NCBI RefSeq assembly: GCF_917563885.1
Contig: NZ_CAKJTG010000016.1
Coordinates: 1-64,000 of the forward strand
Source: Pseudoneobacillus rhizosphaerae
Lineage (GTDB): Bacteria > Bacillota > Bacilli > Bacillales > Cytobacillaceae
DNA: 64,000 nt
Direction of reading: 5' to 3'
Below are positions 34,606 through 43,999 of the stretch, in pieces. The translations under genes were made by a program, and so were the position numbers. The notes under the pieces are model-generated. The model had not been told where the DNA came from. It did not search any database and saw nothing but the letters and a program-made list of their open reading frames with translations. Numbering within the stretch: the first letter of the stretch is position 1; the number at the start of each line of letters is the position of its first letter.

Positions 34606-35796
34606 ATGAAATACTTACTAACTAAATATAGAAATCCACGAACAATGTTGATCACTATTATGTTCTTTTATTACCTTTCAATGGGAATATTAATCCCTTA
34701 TCTTCCACTTTTGGTAAGTAGAACTGTCGATGCGAAGCAGGTGGGCTTTTTAATGGCAGTGGGGGCCATAACTTTGATGGTAATGCAACCCATATGGGGG
34801 TGGTTTTCAGATAAGTATAGTATTAAGCTTGTGTTGATTATATCTATAATCGGGACAATGACAGCAACTGTATTCTTTCCATTTGCCAGTGGTTCTGCAA
34901 CTTGGTTACTAATATTGTCTATTTATTTTATTTTCCAGAGTCCGATAGCAACATTAATTGACACACTTGTAGTTACTAATTTTACTGAAACCTTTGGAAG
35001 AATTAGATTGTGGGGGTCAATAGGATTTGGTATTGCTGTTTTTCTAGGAAGCAATTTTCTAGGGAATTTAATATACATTCTCCACCTGGGCCTTTTAATT
35101 GTTACATTAGCGTTTGTCCTTTTCATTAAATTACCTAAAAAACAAAATTCATCAGTAGTAAGTAACTTTGCAATTAGTAAGTTTCTACACGTGTTTCGAA
35201 TAGGTCCAATGTTTATCGTATTAGTATCGCTATTATTTACAGCTATTTCAATAAAAGGTAATGCAACATTTTATTCTATTGGGCTAAATGAATTACATGT
35301 ATATGGTTTATTGTTAGGAACAGCATGGCTATTACAGGTGTTCCCAGAGATTGGTGTTTTTATATTTGTTGATAAACTATCTAAGAAAGTTACTCCTTGG
35401 ACATTAGTGATAATCGGAGTATCTGTTTTTGCGGTTCATTTTTCATTGTTAGGCTACTTTCATACAATTTGGGCATGGATCCTACTTCAACCATTAGTTA
35501 GTATTGCTTTTTGTTTTTGGTATAGTGGTGCAATAAGATTAGTAAAGAGTCTAGTTCCTACAGAGTTCCAAGCTACAGGACAATCTGTTTTTTCAGCAGT
35601 TTGTAACGGGTTAGGTGGTATGTCAGGAAGTATCATAAGTGGTGTTATTGTAAGCACTTGGAATGTTTTTGTATTCTATCGCATTGCGGGGTTGCTATGC
35701 TTAGGAACAGCAATATTAATTTATTTGATGAAAGGGTATGTTGAAAAAAACAAAGCAGAAAATTTATCCATAGAAACGTTTAGTAGATTACCATAA
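34606..35796 (+). CDS. MFS transporter (LacY/nucleoside-symporter-like)
   Basis: A 396-residue transporter with 12 predicted helices, of the MFS_1_like type. It begins with NPRTMLITIMFFYYLSMGIL and has a loop motif GWFSDKYSIK between helices 2 and 3. Sugar or nucleoside import with protons is the usual role of this branch. It lies 14 bp before an aldo/keto reductase gene, so both are probably cotranscribed. Confidence 0.85.
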   Translation: MKYLLTKYRNPRTMLITIMFFYYLSMGILIPYLPLLVSRTVDAKQVGFLMAVGAITLMVMQPIWGWFSDKYSIKLVLIISIIGTMTATVFFPFASGSATWLLILSIYFIFQSPIATLIDTLVVTNFTETFGRIRLWGSIGFGIAVFLGSNFLGNLIYILHLGLLIVTLAFVLFIKLPKKQNSSVVSNFAISKFLHVFRIGPMFIVLVSLLFTAISIKGNATFYSIGLNELHVYGLLLGTAWLLQVFPEIGVFIFVDKLSKKVTPWTLVIIGVSVFAVHFSLLGYFHTIWAWILLQPLVSIAFCFWYSGAIRLVKSLVPTEFQATGQSVFSAVCNGLGGMSGSIISGVIVSTWNVFVFYRIAGLLCLGTAILIYLMKGYVEKNKAENLSIETFSRLP

Positions 35797-35810
35797 AAGG
35801 AGAATCGTAT

Positions 35811-36758
35811 ATGAAGTATAGAAATCTTGGAAGGTCTGGTTTAAAAGTTAGTGAGATAAGTTTAGGAAGTTGGTTAACATATGGGAAATCAGTCGAAGAA
35901 AATGTTGCATCAAAAATTATACATAGAGCATTCGAACTAGGTATTAATTTCTTCGACTCTGCTAATGTATACGAAAATGGTAGAGGCGAAGTAGTAATGG
36001 CTAACGCTTTAAAATCATTTCCGCGTGAACAATATATAATCACAACGAAAGCTTTTTGGCCAATGGGGGATGGACCAAACGACAAAGGGTTATCACGTAA
36101 ACACATCTTTGAACAAGTACACGCAAGTCTCCGTAGAATGAATTTAGATTATATTGATATTTTTTATTGTCATCGCTACGATGCTGAAACACCAGTTGAG
36201 GAAACGTTACGTACAATTGACGATTTACTACGTCAAGGAAAAATCTTATATGTAGGTGTTAGTGAATGGACAGCTAGGCAGATAGAAGAAGCTATTTCGG
36301 TTGCAGATAAATACTTACTAGATAAAATTGTAGTAAACCAGCCACAATATAATCTTTTTCATAGAGTGATTGAGGAAGAAATTATTCCAGTATCTAATAA
36401 ACACGGAATATCACAAGTAGTCTTTTCTCCATTGGCACAAGGTGTTTTAACAGGAAAGTATAATAAGGGTGAAATGCCAAAGGACAGTAGAGCATCAAAA
36501 GAAAGTATTAATATGTATATAAAGAATTATTTAACACAAGAAAAGCTAAACAAGGTGGGAGCTTTAAGTGAGATTGCAGCGCAAAATAACCTATCCTTGT
36601 CTCAATTAGCACTTGCGTGGGTTTTGAGTCAACCGAATGTAGCAAGTGCAATTATTGGTTCCAGTAAATTGGAGCAATTAGAAGAGAATGTGAAGGCTAG
36701 TTCAATTGTTTTAAGTGAGGACACTCTAGTTAAGGTGGAGAATATTATTTCAAATTAA
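35811..36758 (+). CDS. Aldo/keto reductase (Kv-beta/YrpG-like)
   Basis: A 315-residue NADPH-dependent oxidoreductase. The catalytic tetrad is seen as Asp in NFFDSANVYENG (with the Tyr), Lys in IITTKAFW and His in IFYCHRYD; the cofactor segment SAIIGSSKLEQLEEN is near the end. The length and N-terminus MKYRNLGRSGLKVSEISLG fit the voltage-gated-channel beta-subunit-like branch. The likely substrate is a sugar aldehyde or ketone. Confidence 0.9.
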   Translation: MKYRNLGRSGLKVSEISLGSWLTYGKSVEENVASKIIHRAFELGINFFDSANVYENGRGEVVMANALKSFPREQYIITTKAFWPMGDGPNDKGLSRKHIFEQVHASLRRMNLDYIDIFYCHRYDAETPVEETLRTIDDLLRQGKILYVGVSEWTARQIEEAISVADKYLLDKIVVNQPQYNLFHRVIEEEIIPVSNKHGISQVVFSPLAQGVLTGKYNKGEMPKDSRASKESINMYIKNYLTQEKLNKVGALSEIAAQNNLSLSQLALAWVLSQPNVASAIIGSSKLEQLEENVKASSIVLSEDTLVKVENIISN

Positions 36759-36789
36759 TAAAGAGGAACCTCTTGGGGTTCCTCTTTAT
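36759..36789. terminator. Bidirectional terminator
   Basis: AAAGAGGAACC...GGTTCCTCTTT between two convergent genes. Confidence 0.85.
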
Positions 36790-36796
36790 AGTGTTT

Positions 36797-37384
36797 TTAA
36801 GTGATATTAGTAATCTTGCTAAATGACTTTGCACATGTCCTGTAAACATTATAAGCGCAAGTACTAAAGATAAATAAAAGAGTCATAGGATACGTATAAA
36901 AAATAATGAAGCTAGCTCCTATGAAACATAATGCAATAAATGTGGAAATAAAAAATTTAAATGAATAGATGATTGAGAACATAAACACCTTTAACACTGT
37001 TAGGTTGTAATGAACGGTAACCGGAATCAAATAAACAGTGTGAAAAATAAAGATAACTGCTAATACAACAACAAGTACCCACAAAATTTCTATTTCTATT
37101 GCACGTAAGAAAAAAAGATAAAATAATATGGAGAACCCGGTGATGCTCCAAATAAAACCTATAATCATACTTTGTTTAAAATTCTCTTTAAACAATAATG
37201 TGAAATCTTTCAACGCATTAAGATTTATTTCTTCTTCTTGTAATGATTTTCGTATAACCCCGAACATTGCAGAAGTAGACGCAAATAAAGTGATGACGGG
37301 CAAACTAAAAAGAATCCAGAGCATGTTTAGGAAGAAGAAGTAAGCGACTACCTCTAATATTTTATAAAAAGTGTTTTTCACCAT
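36797..37384 (-). CDS. YesL/DUF624-family membrane protein
   Basis: A 195-residue protein with about five membrane helices and the YesL-type start, LEVVAYFFFLNMLWILFSLP, then TLFASTSAMFGVIRK. YesL proteins are found next to sugar ABC transporters and their regulators. Here it lies behind a GntR regulator that faces the amino-sugar operon. Molecular role unknown. Confidence 0.82.
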   Translation of the reverse strand: MVKNTFYKILEVVAYFFFLNMLWILFSLPVITLFASTSAMFGVIRKSLQEEEINLNALKDFTLLFKENFKQSMIIGFIWSITGFSILFYLFFLRAIEIEILWVLVVVLAVIFIFHTVYLIPVTVHYNLTVLKVFMFSIIYSFKFFISTFIALCFIGASFIIFYTYPMTLLFIFSTCAYNVYRTCAKSFSKITNIT

Positions 37385-37400
37385 GTTTCACACCTTATTA

Positions 37401-38138
37401 TCATAATTCTGTGTACATGCGCTCAATTGTAAATTTAGAGAGATCTCCTCTAAATAATGCATTGGAGTATTCTATTGGAATTAACTTATCATTATAAGTA
37501 ACCGTTTCGAGTGAAAAAATAGGTGATCCTACGGGAATCCCTATATAACTACTTGCTTCTTCTGTTGCTAAAACAGGTTCAAGCGCTTCAACTGTTTTAT
37601 GAATGATGACATTATATTTATTTTTTAACAACTGAAAGAGAGAACTTTTACAATCTTCTTCATCATTAATAAGTCCAGGAGCAATTTTCCAAGGAATGTA
37701 TGAAATCTCATATTGTAAAGGTTCATCGTTAGCATATCTAACTCGAACTAATTGGTTAATAGGGTCATTTTCTTCTATTTTTAGGTGTTGAGCGAGCGTG
37801 AAATCTGCTGGTACAACTTTTAAATCAATAATTTCAGTTTTCGGTTCATAACCTTGTTCCATCAACTGGCTAGCAAAACCTTTCCATGCTGTGGTTAAGG
37901 ATTGTTTGATTTTGGGTTTTGTGACAAATGTGCCTTTGCCTTGTACTTTGTTGATACGGCCTTCCATCACTAACTGTTGGAGAGCAATTCTTACGGTTGT
38001 CCTACTTACATTATATTCCTCACATAATTCCATCTCTGTTGGAAGTTTATCGCCTACCTGAAATTTGCCACTTTGAATGGCTTCAATGATTTGATTTTTA
38101 ACTAATATGTATAGGGAAGCCTCTTGTTTATCGTTCAT
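37401..38138 (-). CDS. GntR/HutC-type regulator (YvoA/NagR-like)
   Basis: A 245-residue repressor with an N-terminal winged helix (LPTEMELCEEYNVSRTTVRI; GKGTFV) and a C-terminal UTRA effector domain. YvoA/NagR proteins respond to glucosamine-6-phosphate or N-acetylglucosamine-6-phosphate. Divergence from an operon with a sugar kinase and NagB supports that role. It is probably cotranscribed with the YesL-like gene. Confidence 0.9.
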   Translation of the reverse strand: MNDKQEASLYILVKNQIIEAIQSGKFQVGDKLPTEMELCEEYNVSRTTVRIALQQLVMEGRINKVQGKGTFVTKPKIKQSLTTAWKGFASQLMEQGYEPKTEIIDLKVVPADFTLAQHLKIEENDPINQLVRVRYANDEPLQYEISYIPWKIAPGLINDEEDCKSSLFQLLKNKYNVIIHKTVEALEPVLATEEASSYIGIPVGSPIFSLETVTYNDKLIPIEYSNALFRGDLSKFTIERMYTEL

Positions 38139-38215
38139 TTTATCCTCCTTGAATATGTTGTAACAAATTGAGGTTGTATTAAAAGTTTCATGAGTAAATT
38201 ATATAGTTAAATCTT

Positions 38216-38320
38216 GATTTGGTAAACAAAAATAACTTTGCAGAAAATTCATTAATTTTAGTTATTGACTATTTGTTATACCAAATTTTATAATGGTTAT
38301 AACAAATGAAAGCGTTTTAT
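38216..38320 (+). promoter_or_regulatory. Amino-sugar operon promoter with operators and cre site
   Basis: The -35 TTGACT (38265) and -10 TATAAT (38289) are 18 bp apart. An inverted repeat, ATTTGTTATA...TATAACAAAT, spans the -10, and a similar ATTTGGTAAACAAAA lies at 38218; these are candidate GntR operators. TGAAAGCGTTTTAT at 38307-38320 fits a catabolite-responsive element just downstream of the -10, so glucose repression by CcpA roadblock is likely. Confidence 0.7.
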
Positions 38321-38388
38321 TATTTTTTATAGACTTATACAATTACAAAAATATGAGAGCCTATAGGTTTTCTTAAGGACGTGTATGA

Positions 38389-39366
38389 ATGGTTTACATA
38401 ATGGGTGTTGATGGTGGTGGCAGTAAAACATATTGTGTCATCTGTGACGAACGAGGAGAAAGGATTGGATTTGGATTAGCTGGTTGTGGAAATTACCAAA
38501 TGGTGGGGATTAATGATGCCTACCATAATATTCAATCCTCCATCCAAAGTGCTTTATCAGACGCTAGTTTAAAAATAGATGATATTAGTTTTGTACAATT
38601 TGGTTTAGCGGGAGCTGATAGACCTAAAGATTTTGCAATCCTAAACAATGCTCTTGAAAAACTTGGATTTAATCGTTGGGACTTAGTGTGTGACACAATG
38701 GAAGGATTGCGAACAGGCTCGCCCACAAATATAGGTGTTGTTTTAATTTGCGGATCTGGCACAAATAGCGCAGGGAGGAATAGTGATGGGGCTACTGCCC
38801 AAACTGGCGGGTTTGGATATTTGTATGGTGATTGGGCTGGGGGATATTCAATGGCTCAAGAAACGTTTAGAACTGCAGTGAGATCCCATGAGATGAGGGA
38901 GTCACCATCGTTACTTACTCAAGAGGTTCCTAAATTTTTTGGTTTTAACAGTATGGGGGAATTATTGCAAGATTTTCTTGATAGAGATGTAACTTCCGTA
39001 CCAGCGGATTTAACACAATTGTTACATCAAGTAGCGGATAAACATGATCCATTAGCTATAAGTATTTTAGAAAAGACTGGGAAGGAATTAGGTTTGGCAG
39101 CTATTTCCGTCATTAAGAAACTAGGAAAGTTTGAAACTACCATTCCAATTGTATTAACTGGAAGTGTTTTGCAAAAAGGAAAAAATAAAAGTTTATTAGA
39201 CTCAATTTTGACCACTGTGAAAATGGAAATATCAGATGTTGAGCTAATAATACCTAATATGGAGCCAGTCTACGGTTCGGTTATGTTAGCGATGGATCAT
39301 TTAGGACTTCCTGTTACGGATGACATCATGAAAAAATTCGAAGAATATGGAGGGTATGAAAAGTGA
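38389..39366 (+). CDS. BadF/BcrA-type sugar kinase (N-acetylglucosamine kinase-like)
   Basis: A 325-residue ASKHA-fold ATPase. The phosphate-1 motif is GVDGGGSKT, with LAGADRP, GSGTNSAGR and GGFGYLYGDWAGGYSMA as further family marks. Members of this branch phosphorylate (N-acetyl)glucosamine or related sugars. Its stop overlaps the GH4 gene by four bases. In a locus with an ABC importer, which delivers unphosphorylated sugar, a kinase is the expected first step. Confidence 0.88.
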   Translation: MVYIMGVDGGGSKTYCVICDERGERIGFGLAGCGNYQMVGINDAYHNIQSSIQSALSDASLKIDDISFVQFGLAGADRPKDFAILNNALEKLGFNRWDLVCDTMEGLRTGSPTNIGVVLICGSGTNSAGRNSDGATAQTGGFGYLYGDWAGGYSMAQETFRTAVRSHEMRESPSLLTQEVPKFFGFNSMGELLQDFLDRDVTSVPADLTQLLHQVADKHDPLAISILEKTGKELGLAAISVIKKLGKFETTIPIVLTGSVLQKGKNKSLLDSILTTVKMEISDVELIIPNMEPVYGSVMLAMDHLGLPVTDDIMKKFEEYGGYEK

Positions 39367-40694
39367 AAAAAAGTTTAAAAATTGCTGTTATTGGTGGAGG
39401 TTCGTCGTACACTCCTGAATTAATCGAAGGGTTCATTAAACGTCAAGACATTTTACCAATAAGAGAACTATATCTAGTAGATATAGAAAAGGGGCGTAAA
39501 AAACTAGAAATTGTTGGTGCGTTAGCAAAGAGAATGCTTGAAAAAGCGAATAGCACCATAGATTTGAAACTTACTTATGATCGACGAGAGGCCATTAAGG
39601 ATGCGGATTTCGTTATTACTCAAATTAGAGTAGGTTTATTAGAAGCACGAGCAAGAGATGAACATATTCCACTTCGATACAATTGCATCGGACAAGAAAC
39701 AACAGGTGCAGGTGGTTTTGCAAAAGCCTTAAGAACGATACCAGTAATATTAGATATATGTAAAGATATTGAAGACTTAGCTCCAAATGCAATGCTTTTA
39801 AACTTCGCCAATCCGGCAGGTATCTTAACTGAAGCTGTTTTAAAACATACAAATGTGAAAACAATTGGTCTATGTAATATTCCAATCGGGACGAAAATGC
39901 AAATTGCTAAGTTATGTGAGACAGACGTGTCTAATGTTTATTTAGAAATGATTGGAATCAATCATTTGAACTGGACAACAAGGATTCTGGTGGAAGGTAA
40001 CGATATAACAAAGGAAGTATTAACGAAAGCATCTAGTTCAAGTGGGTTAACAATGAAGAATGTCCCTGATTTTGGTTGGGATGCTAATTTTCTAACATCA
40101 CTTGGTGCACTACCTTGTGCGTATCATAGGTACTTTTACATGAAAGAACAAATGCTAAAAGAGCAACTAGATTCTTTTAAGACTACTGGAACTCGAGCTC
40201 AAGTTGTAAAAAGAGTAGAAGATGAGTTGTTCGAGTTATATAAAGACCCTGAACTAGATATTAAGCCACCTCAATTACAAGAAAGAGGAGGAGCCTATTA
40301 TTCTGAAGCAGCATTAGATTTAATTTTATCTATTTATACAAATAAAGGAGATATTCAAACGGTAAACGTCAAGAATAACGGAATAATTCCTTGTTTGCCA
40401 AATGATGCAGCGGTTGAAGTGAACTGTGTCATTAATTCTGATGGTGCACATCCAATACAGCCAAGAGTGGAGATTGCTCCACAAATTAGAGGGTTATTAC
40501 AACTTGTGAAAGCTTATGAGGAATTAACGGTGATTGCTGGTGTAACTGGAGACTATAAAACGGCTTTGCAAGCTTTAACCATTCATCCACTTGTCGGATC
40601 AGTAGAACTAGCTGAAAAGATACTGAAAGATATTTTAGTAGAAAATAAAGATTATTTACCTCAATTCAACAAGAGAGAAGTATTGCAAAATTAA
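39363..40694 (+). CDS. Family 4 glycosidase (6-phospho-beta-glucosidase-like)
   Basis: A 443-residue NAD+- and metal-dependent GH4 enzyme. Family marks are the Rossmann start IAVIGGGSSYTPELI, GQETTGAGGFAKALRTIP, the CNIPIG motif carrying the metal-binding cysteine, and NHLNW. GH4 enzymes cleave 6-phospho-glycosides by an oxidation-elimination mechanism. The GTG start overlaps the kinase stop, so the two are translationally coupled; together they could phosphorylate and split a disaccharide. Confidence 0.92.
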   Translation: MKKSLKIAVIGGGSSYTPELIEGFIKRQDILPIRELYLVDIEKGRKKLEIVGALAKRMLEKANSTIDLKLTYDRREAIKDADFVITQIRVGLLEARARDEHIPLRYNCIGQETTGAGGFAKALRTIPVILDICKDIEDLAPNAMLLNFANPAGILTEAVLKHTNVKTIGLCNIPIGTKMQIAKLCETDVSNVYLEMIGINHLNWTTRILVEGNDITKEVLTKASSSSGLTMKNVPDFGWDANFLTSLGALPCAYHRYFYMKEQMLKEQLDSFKTTGTRAQVVKRVEDELFELYKDPELDIKPPQLQERGGAYYSEAALDLILSIYTNKGDIQTVNVKNNGIIPCLPNDAAVEVNCVINSDGAHPIQPRVEIAPQIRGLLQLVKAYEELTVIAGVTGDYKTALQALTIHPLVGSVELAEKILKDILVENKDYLPQFNKREVLQN

Positions 40695-40809
40695 TAATTT
40701 CTATATTTGTACTTATCGATTAAGTACTTATATATGTAAAATTCAGAAAGGAGTTTAGGGGAGAGAAAATACTTACACTTAAAAAATAGTATTCCAAGGG
40801 GGAAAACTT

Positions 40810-42102
40810 ATGTTTGCGAAGAAATCACTTTACTCAATTTTGTTAATATTTATTTTGTTAGTTGCAGGGTGTAGTTCAAAAGAAAAAACAAATTCCGAAT
40901 CCGATTCGGACTCCGATTCCGATGGAAATATTGAACTAGTCGTTTGGACGTTTGGAAGTACTGGATATGAGAAATTTTTAGACGAATATAAGAAAATTAA
41001 GCCAAATGTTACAATTCGTTTTCAAAATGCCGATTTAGCAGACCATCATAACAACTTATTTACGGCAATTTCGGCTGGCAGTGGTGCTCCTGATATCGCA
41101 ATGATTGAAGCCGGCTACATTGATCAGTACCGTGAAGCAGAAGATAAGTTTGAAAACTTATATGACTTAGGGGCAAAGGATATTCAATCCAATTACTTAG
41201 ATTGGACTTGGGCAAATGCTGAGAGTGCAGATAAAAGTTTCTTATTTGGTATTCCTACTGATATTGGACCTACTGTAATGTATTATCGCACAGATGTATT
41301 CGAAGAAGCTGGTTTACCAACAGATCCAGAGGAAGTACACGCATTGACAAGCACTTGGGATGACTTTAGAAAAGTTGCAAATCAAGTTAAAGAGAAAACT
41401 GGTAAGCCTATGACGGATAACGTAAACTTAATTTATTACTCAATCCGTGACCAGTCTCCTGAAACATATTTTAATAGAGAAGATGAGTTAATTATAGATA
41501 ATTCTCCGTACATTAAAAATGCTTATGACTACTCTATCCAATTAATTAACGATGGTGTAGTCGGGAAAATAAGTATGTGGACTCCTGAGTGGGGAACAGC
41601 TATGAATGATGGTAGTTTTGGAGTTATGTTAGCACCTTCTTGGATGCAAAATGTCATTAAAGGAAATGCTCCTGATGCTGCAGGAAAATGGTCCATCACA
41701 CACTTACCCGAAGGAGCAGGAAACTGGGGAGGTTCTTATTTAGGAATTCCGTCTCAAACAAAACATGCTGATGAAGCATATGCATTTGTTTCGTGGTTAC
41801 TCTCACCAGAAAACCAGCTTAAATCATTTACAGAAGAAGGTTTATTCCCATCTACTCCATCCGTCTACAGCAATCCTGCGTTTACTAACTTCTCTGACGA
41901 GTATTTTAGTGGAGTAAATACGGCTAAACTATTCTCTGAAGCAGCTGAGCAAGTAAAAAGTGCATACACAGGACCTGGATATGCGATTGCTAACACGGAA
42001 ATTGGTACGGCTCTAGAGAATGTGAATACAGAAGGCAAAGATCCTGAAAAAGAATGGAAAGATGCACTAGATCGGATTACACGTCAATTAGAAAGAAGAT
42101 AA
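40810..42102 (+). CDS. Sugar ABC transporter substrate-binding lipoprotein
   Basis: A 430-residue family 1 binding protein. The lipobox LLVAGC puts Cys21 at the membrane. Directly after it is an acidic run of Ser-Asp repeats, coded by GATTCCGAT-like triplets, which probably acts as a flexible tether. ELVVWTFGSTGYEKFLDEY then opens the mature fold. It receives an oligosaccharide for the two permeases that follow. Confidence 0.92.
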   Translation: MFAKKSLYSILLIFILLVAGCSSKEKTNSESDSDSDSDGNIELVVWTFGSTGYEKFLDEYKKIKPNVTIRFQNADLADHHNNLFTAISAGSGAPDIAMIEAGYIDQYREAEDKFENLYDLGAKDIQSNYLDWTWANAESADKSFLFGIPTDIGPTVMYYRTDVFEEAGLPTDPEEVHALTSTWDDFRKVANQVKEKTGKPMTDNVNLIYYSIRDQSPETYFNREDELIIDNSPYIKNAYDYSIQLINDGVVGKISMWTPEWGTAMNDGSFGVMLAPSWMQNVIKGNAPDAAGKWSITHLPEGAGNWGGSYLGIPSQTKHADEAYAFVSWLLSPENQLKSFTEEGLFPSTPSVYSNPAFTNFSDEYFSGVNTAKLFSEAAEQVKSAYTGPGYAIANTEIGTALENVNTEGKDPEKEWKDALDRITRQLERR

Positions 42103-42178
42103 AATGGGATCTTCAAAATAAGGTTGGTTATGGCAACCAACCTTATTTTGATTTTGTATAGGAAGTGAGGGGGAAGGC

Positions 42179-43108
42179 TTGCCTGAAATACAAACGAAAA
42201 ATAATACTACTAAAGTGTTGAAAATGCCTTATTTTACAGAAAGAAAAAAAGAGTCTTTAACAGGGTATTTGTATATATCGCCATTCTTTATTTTATTTAC
42301 TATTTTTAGTATTTTTCCTATATTTTTCAGTTTTTATTTAGCATTTCATCGTTGGAATGGACTAGGAGAAATGCAGTATGTAGGTTGGCGGAATTTCAAG
42401 CTTATATTAGATGACCCGATGTTTTGGAAGTCAATATCCAATACTTTCATTATGGCTCTAATGGGTACACTCCCACAGTTAATCGTTGCATTTTTATTGG
42501 CCTATGCCTTAAATTCTTCCATTGTACGTTTTAAAAACTTTTTCCGTATTTCTATTTTTATGCCTAATGTAACTTCCATTGTTGCAGTGGCAATTGTTTT
42601 TGGAACTATTTATACTAACTCAGAAACTGGCATAATGAACGTAGTCTTATCGTACTTCAACATTTCTCCGATAAATTGGGGGTCTAATGAATGGGGATTG
42701 AAGGTTGCTATTTCTACAATGGTATTCTGGCGATGGGTAGGTTATAACACCATCATATATTTAGCTGGAATGCAAAGTATTCCAAATGAATTGTATGAAG
42801 CCGCTAAAATTGATGGTGCTAGTTTGTGGCAACAAATTAGATATATTACTTTACCTTTGATGAAACCCGTTATTATTTTTACTGTATTTGTCTCTACTAT
42901 TGGTTCCCTCCAATTATTCACGGAGCCTCTTGTTTTCTTAGGGCGAACAATGAGAGAAGAAGGTATTACAATGGTACTTTACCTATACCGTGAAGCGTTT
43001 ATGAATAATGCATTTGGAACGGCCTCAGCTTCGGCAGTAATATTATTTTTTATTATTATCATCATATCGGTTATTAATCTATTAGTCGCTAATAGATTAG
43101 GAAAATAA
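42179..43108 (+). CDS. Sugar ABC transporter permease 1 (MalF-like)
   Basis: A 309-residue CUT1-type permease with six helices. The coupling loop is ELYEAAKIDGASLWQQIRYITLPLM. The TTG start follows GAGGGGGAAGG. Confidence 0.93.
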   Translation: MPEIQTKNNTTKVLKMPYFTERKKESLTGYLYISPFFILFTIFSIFPIFFSFYLAFHRWNGLGEMQYVGWRNFKLILDDPMFWKSISNTFIMALMGTLPQLIVAFLLAYALNSSIVRFKNFFRISIFMPNVTSIVAVAIVFGTIYTNSETGIMNVVLSYFNISPINWGSNEWGLKVAISTMVFWRWVGYNTIIYLAGMQSIPNELYEAAKIDGASLWQQIRYITLPLMKPVIIFTVFVSTIGSLQLFTEPLVFLGRTMREEGITMVLYLYREAFMNNAFGTASASAVILFFIIIIISVINLLVANRLGK

Positions 43109-43124
43109 TATAGAAGGAGGGAGA

Positions 43125-43979
43125 GTGTTGATAATTAAAAAGAAATTATCTAAGAATAAACCAAACATATTCACAAAGCTATTTCTTTATTTAATGTTGT
43201 TTTCCGGTGCTCTTCTATCATTATTCCCTTTTTATTGGATGTTCGTTATTGCAACAAATCCGAATCATGTAGTAAACAGAGTTCCACCAGCAATGCTGCC
43301 TGGTGAACATCTCGTCATTAATTTTAAAAATGTACTAGAGACCATTCCTTTTTTTGGTGCCTTATACAATTCTTTCTTAGTTTCAACAACTGTAACTGTT
43401 TCTGTGTTGTTTTTAAGCTCACTAGCAGGGTACGCTTTTGCAAAATTACGTTTTAAAGGGAAGAATGTACTGTTTGTTTTTATATTAGTAACCATGATGA
43501 TACCTTCTCAATTAGGACTAATTCCTTCCTATGTAATAATTACAAAGTTAGGTTGGATAAGTGATTTGCGGGCATTGATTGTACCTGGGATGGTAAGTGC
43601 CTTTGGGATATTTTGGATGAGGCAATATATAAAAGAAGCCATTCCGGATGAACTAGTGGAAGCAGCCAAAATAGATGGATGTTCACAGTTGAGAATTTAT
43701 TGGACGATTGTAGTACCATTAATCTTGCCTGCATTCGCTACACTGGGGATCATAACGTATATGGGTGTTTGGAATGATTTTATGTGGCCGTTAGTGGTCT
43801 TAAAAGATGAATCTGTTCACACGATTCAGGTAGCGGTAAGGCTATTGAACGATGCATATGTGAGAGATTATGGAATGATTATGTCGGGGACTTTCTGGGC
43901 TACCGTACCTTTAGTAGTTATTTTCTTAGTGTTTAACAAATTCTTTATAGAAAGCCTTACAAAGGGGGCTGTAAAGTAG
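43125..43979 (+). CDS. Sugar ABC transporter permease 2 (MalG-like)
   Basis: A 284-residue CUT1-type permease with six helices and the coupling loop ELVEAAKIDGCSQLRIYWTI. It starts at GTG after GAAGGAGGG. No ATPase gene is present in this operon, so it presumably uses a shared MsmX-type ATPase encoded elsewhere, as is usual in Bacillus. Confidence 0.93.
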   Translation: MLIIKKKLSKNKPNIFTKLFLYLMLFSGALLSLFPFYWMFVIATNPNHVVNRVPPAMLPGEHLVINFKNVLETIPFFGALYNSFLVSTTVTVSVLFLSSLAGYAFAKLRFKGKNVLFVFILVTMMIPSQLGLIPSYVIITKLGWISDLRALIVPGMVSAFGIFWMRQYIKEAIPDELVEAAKIDGCSQLRIYWTIVVPLILPAFATLGIITYMGVWNDFMWPLVVLKDESVHTIQVAVRLLNDAYVRDYGMIMSGTFWATVPLVVIFLVFNKFFIESLTKGAVK

Positions 43980-43999
43980 TTTGGATATGGAGGTAAAGG

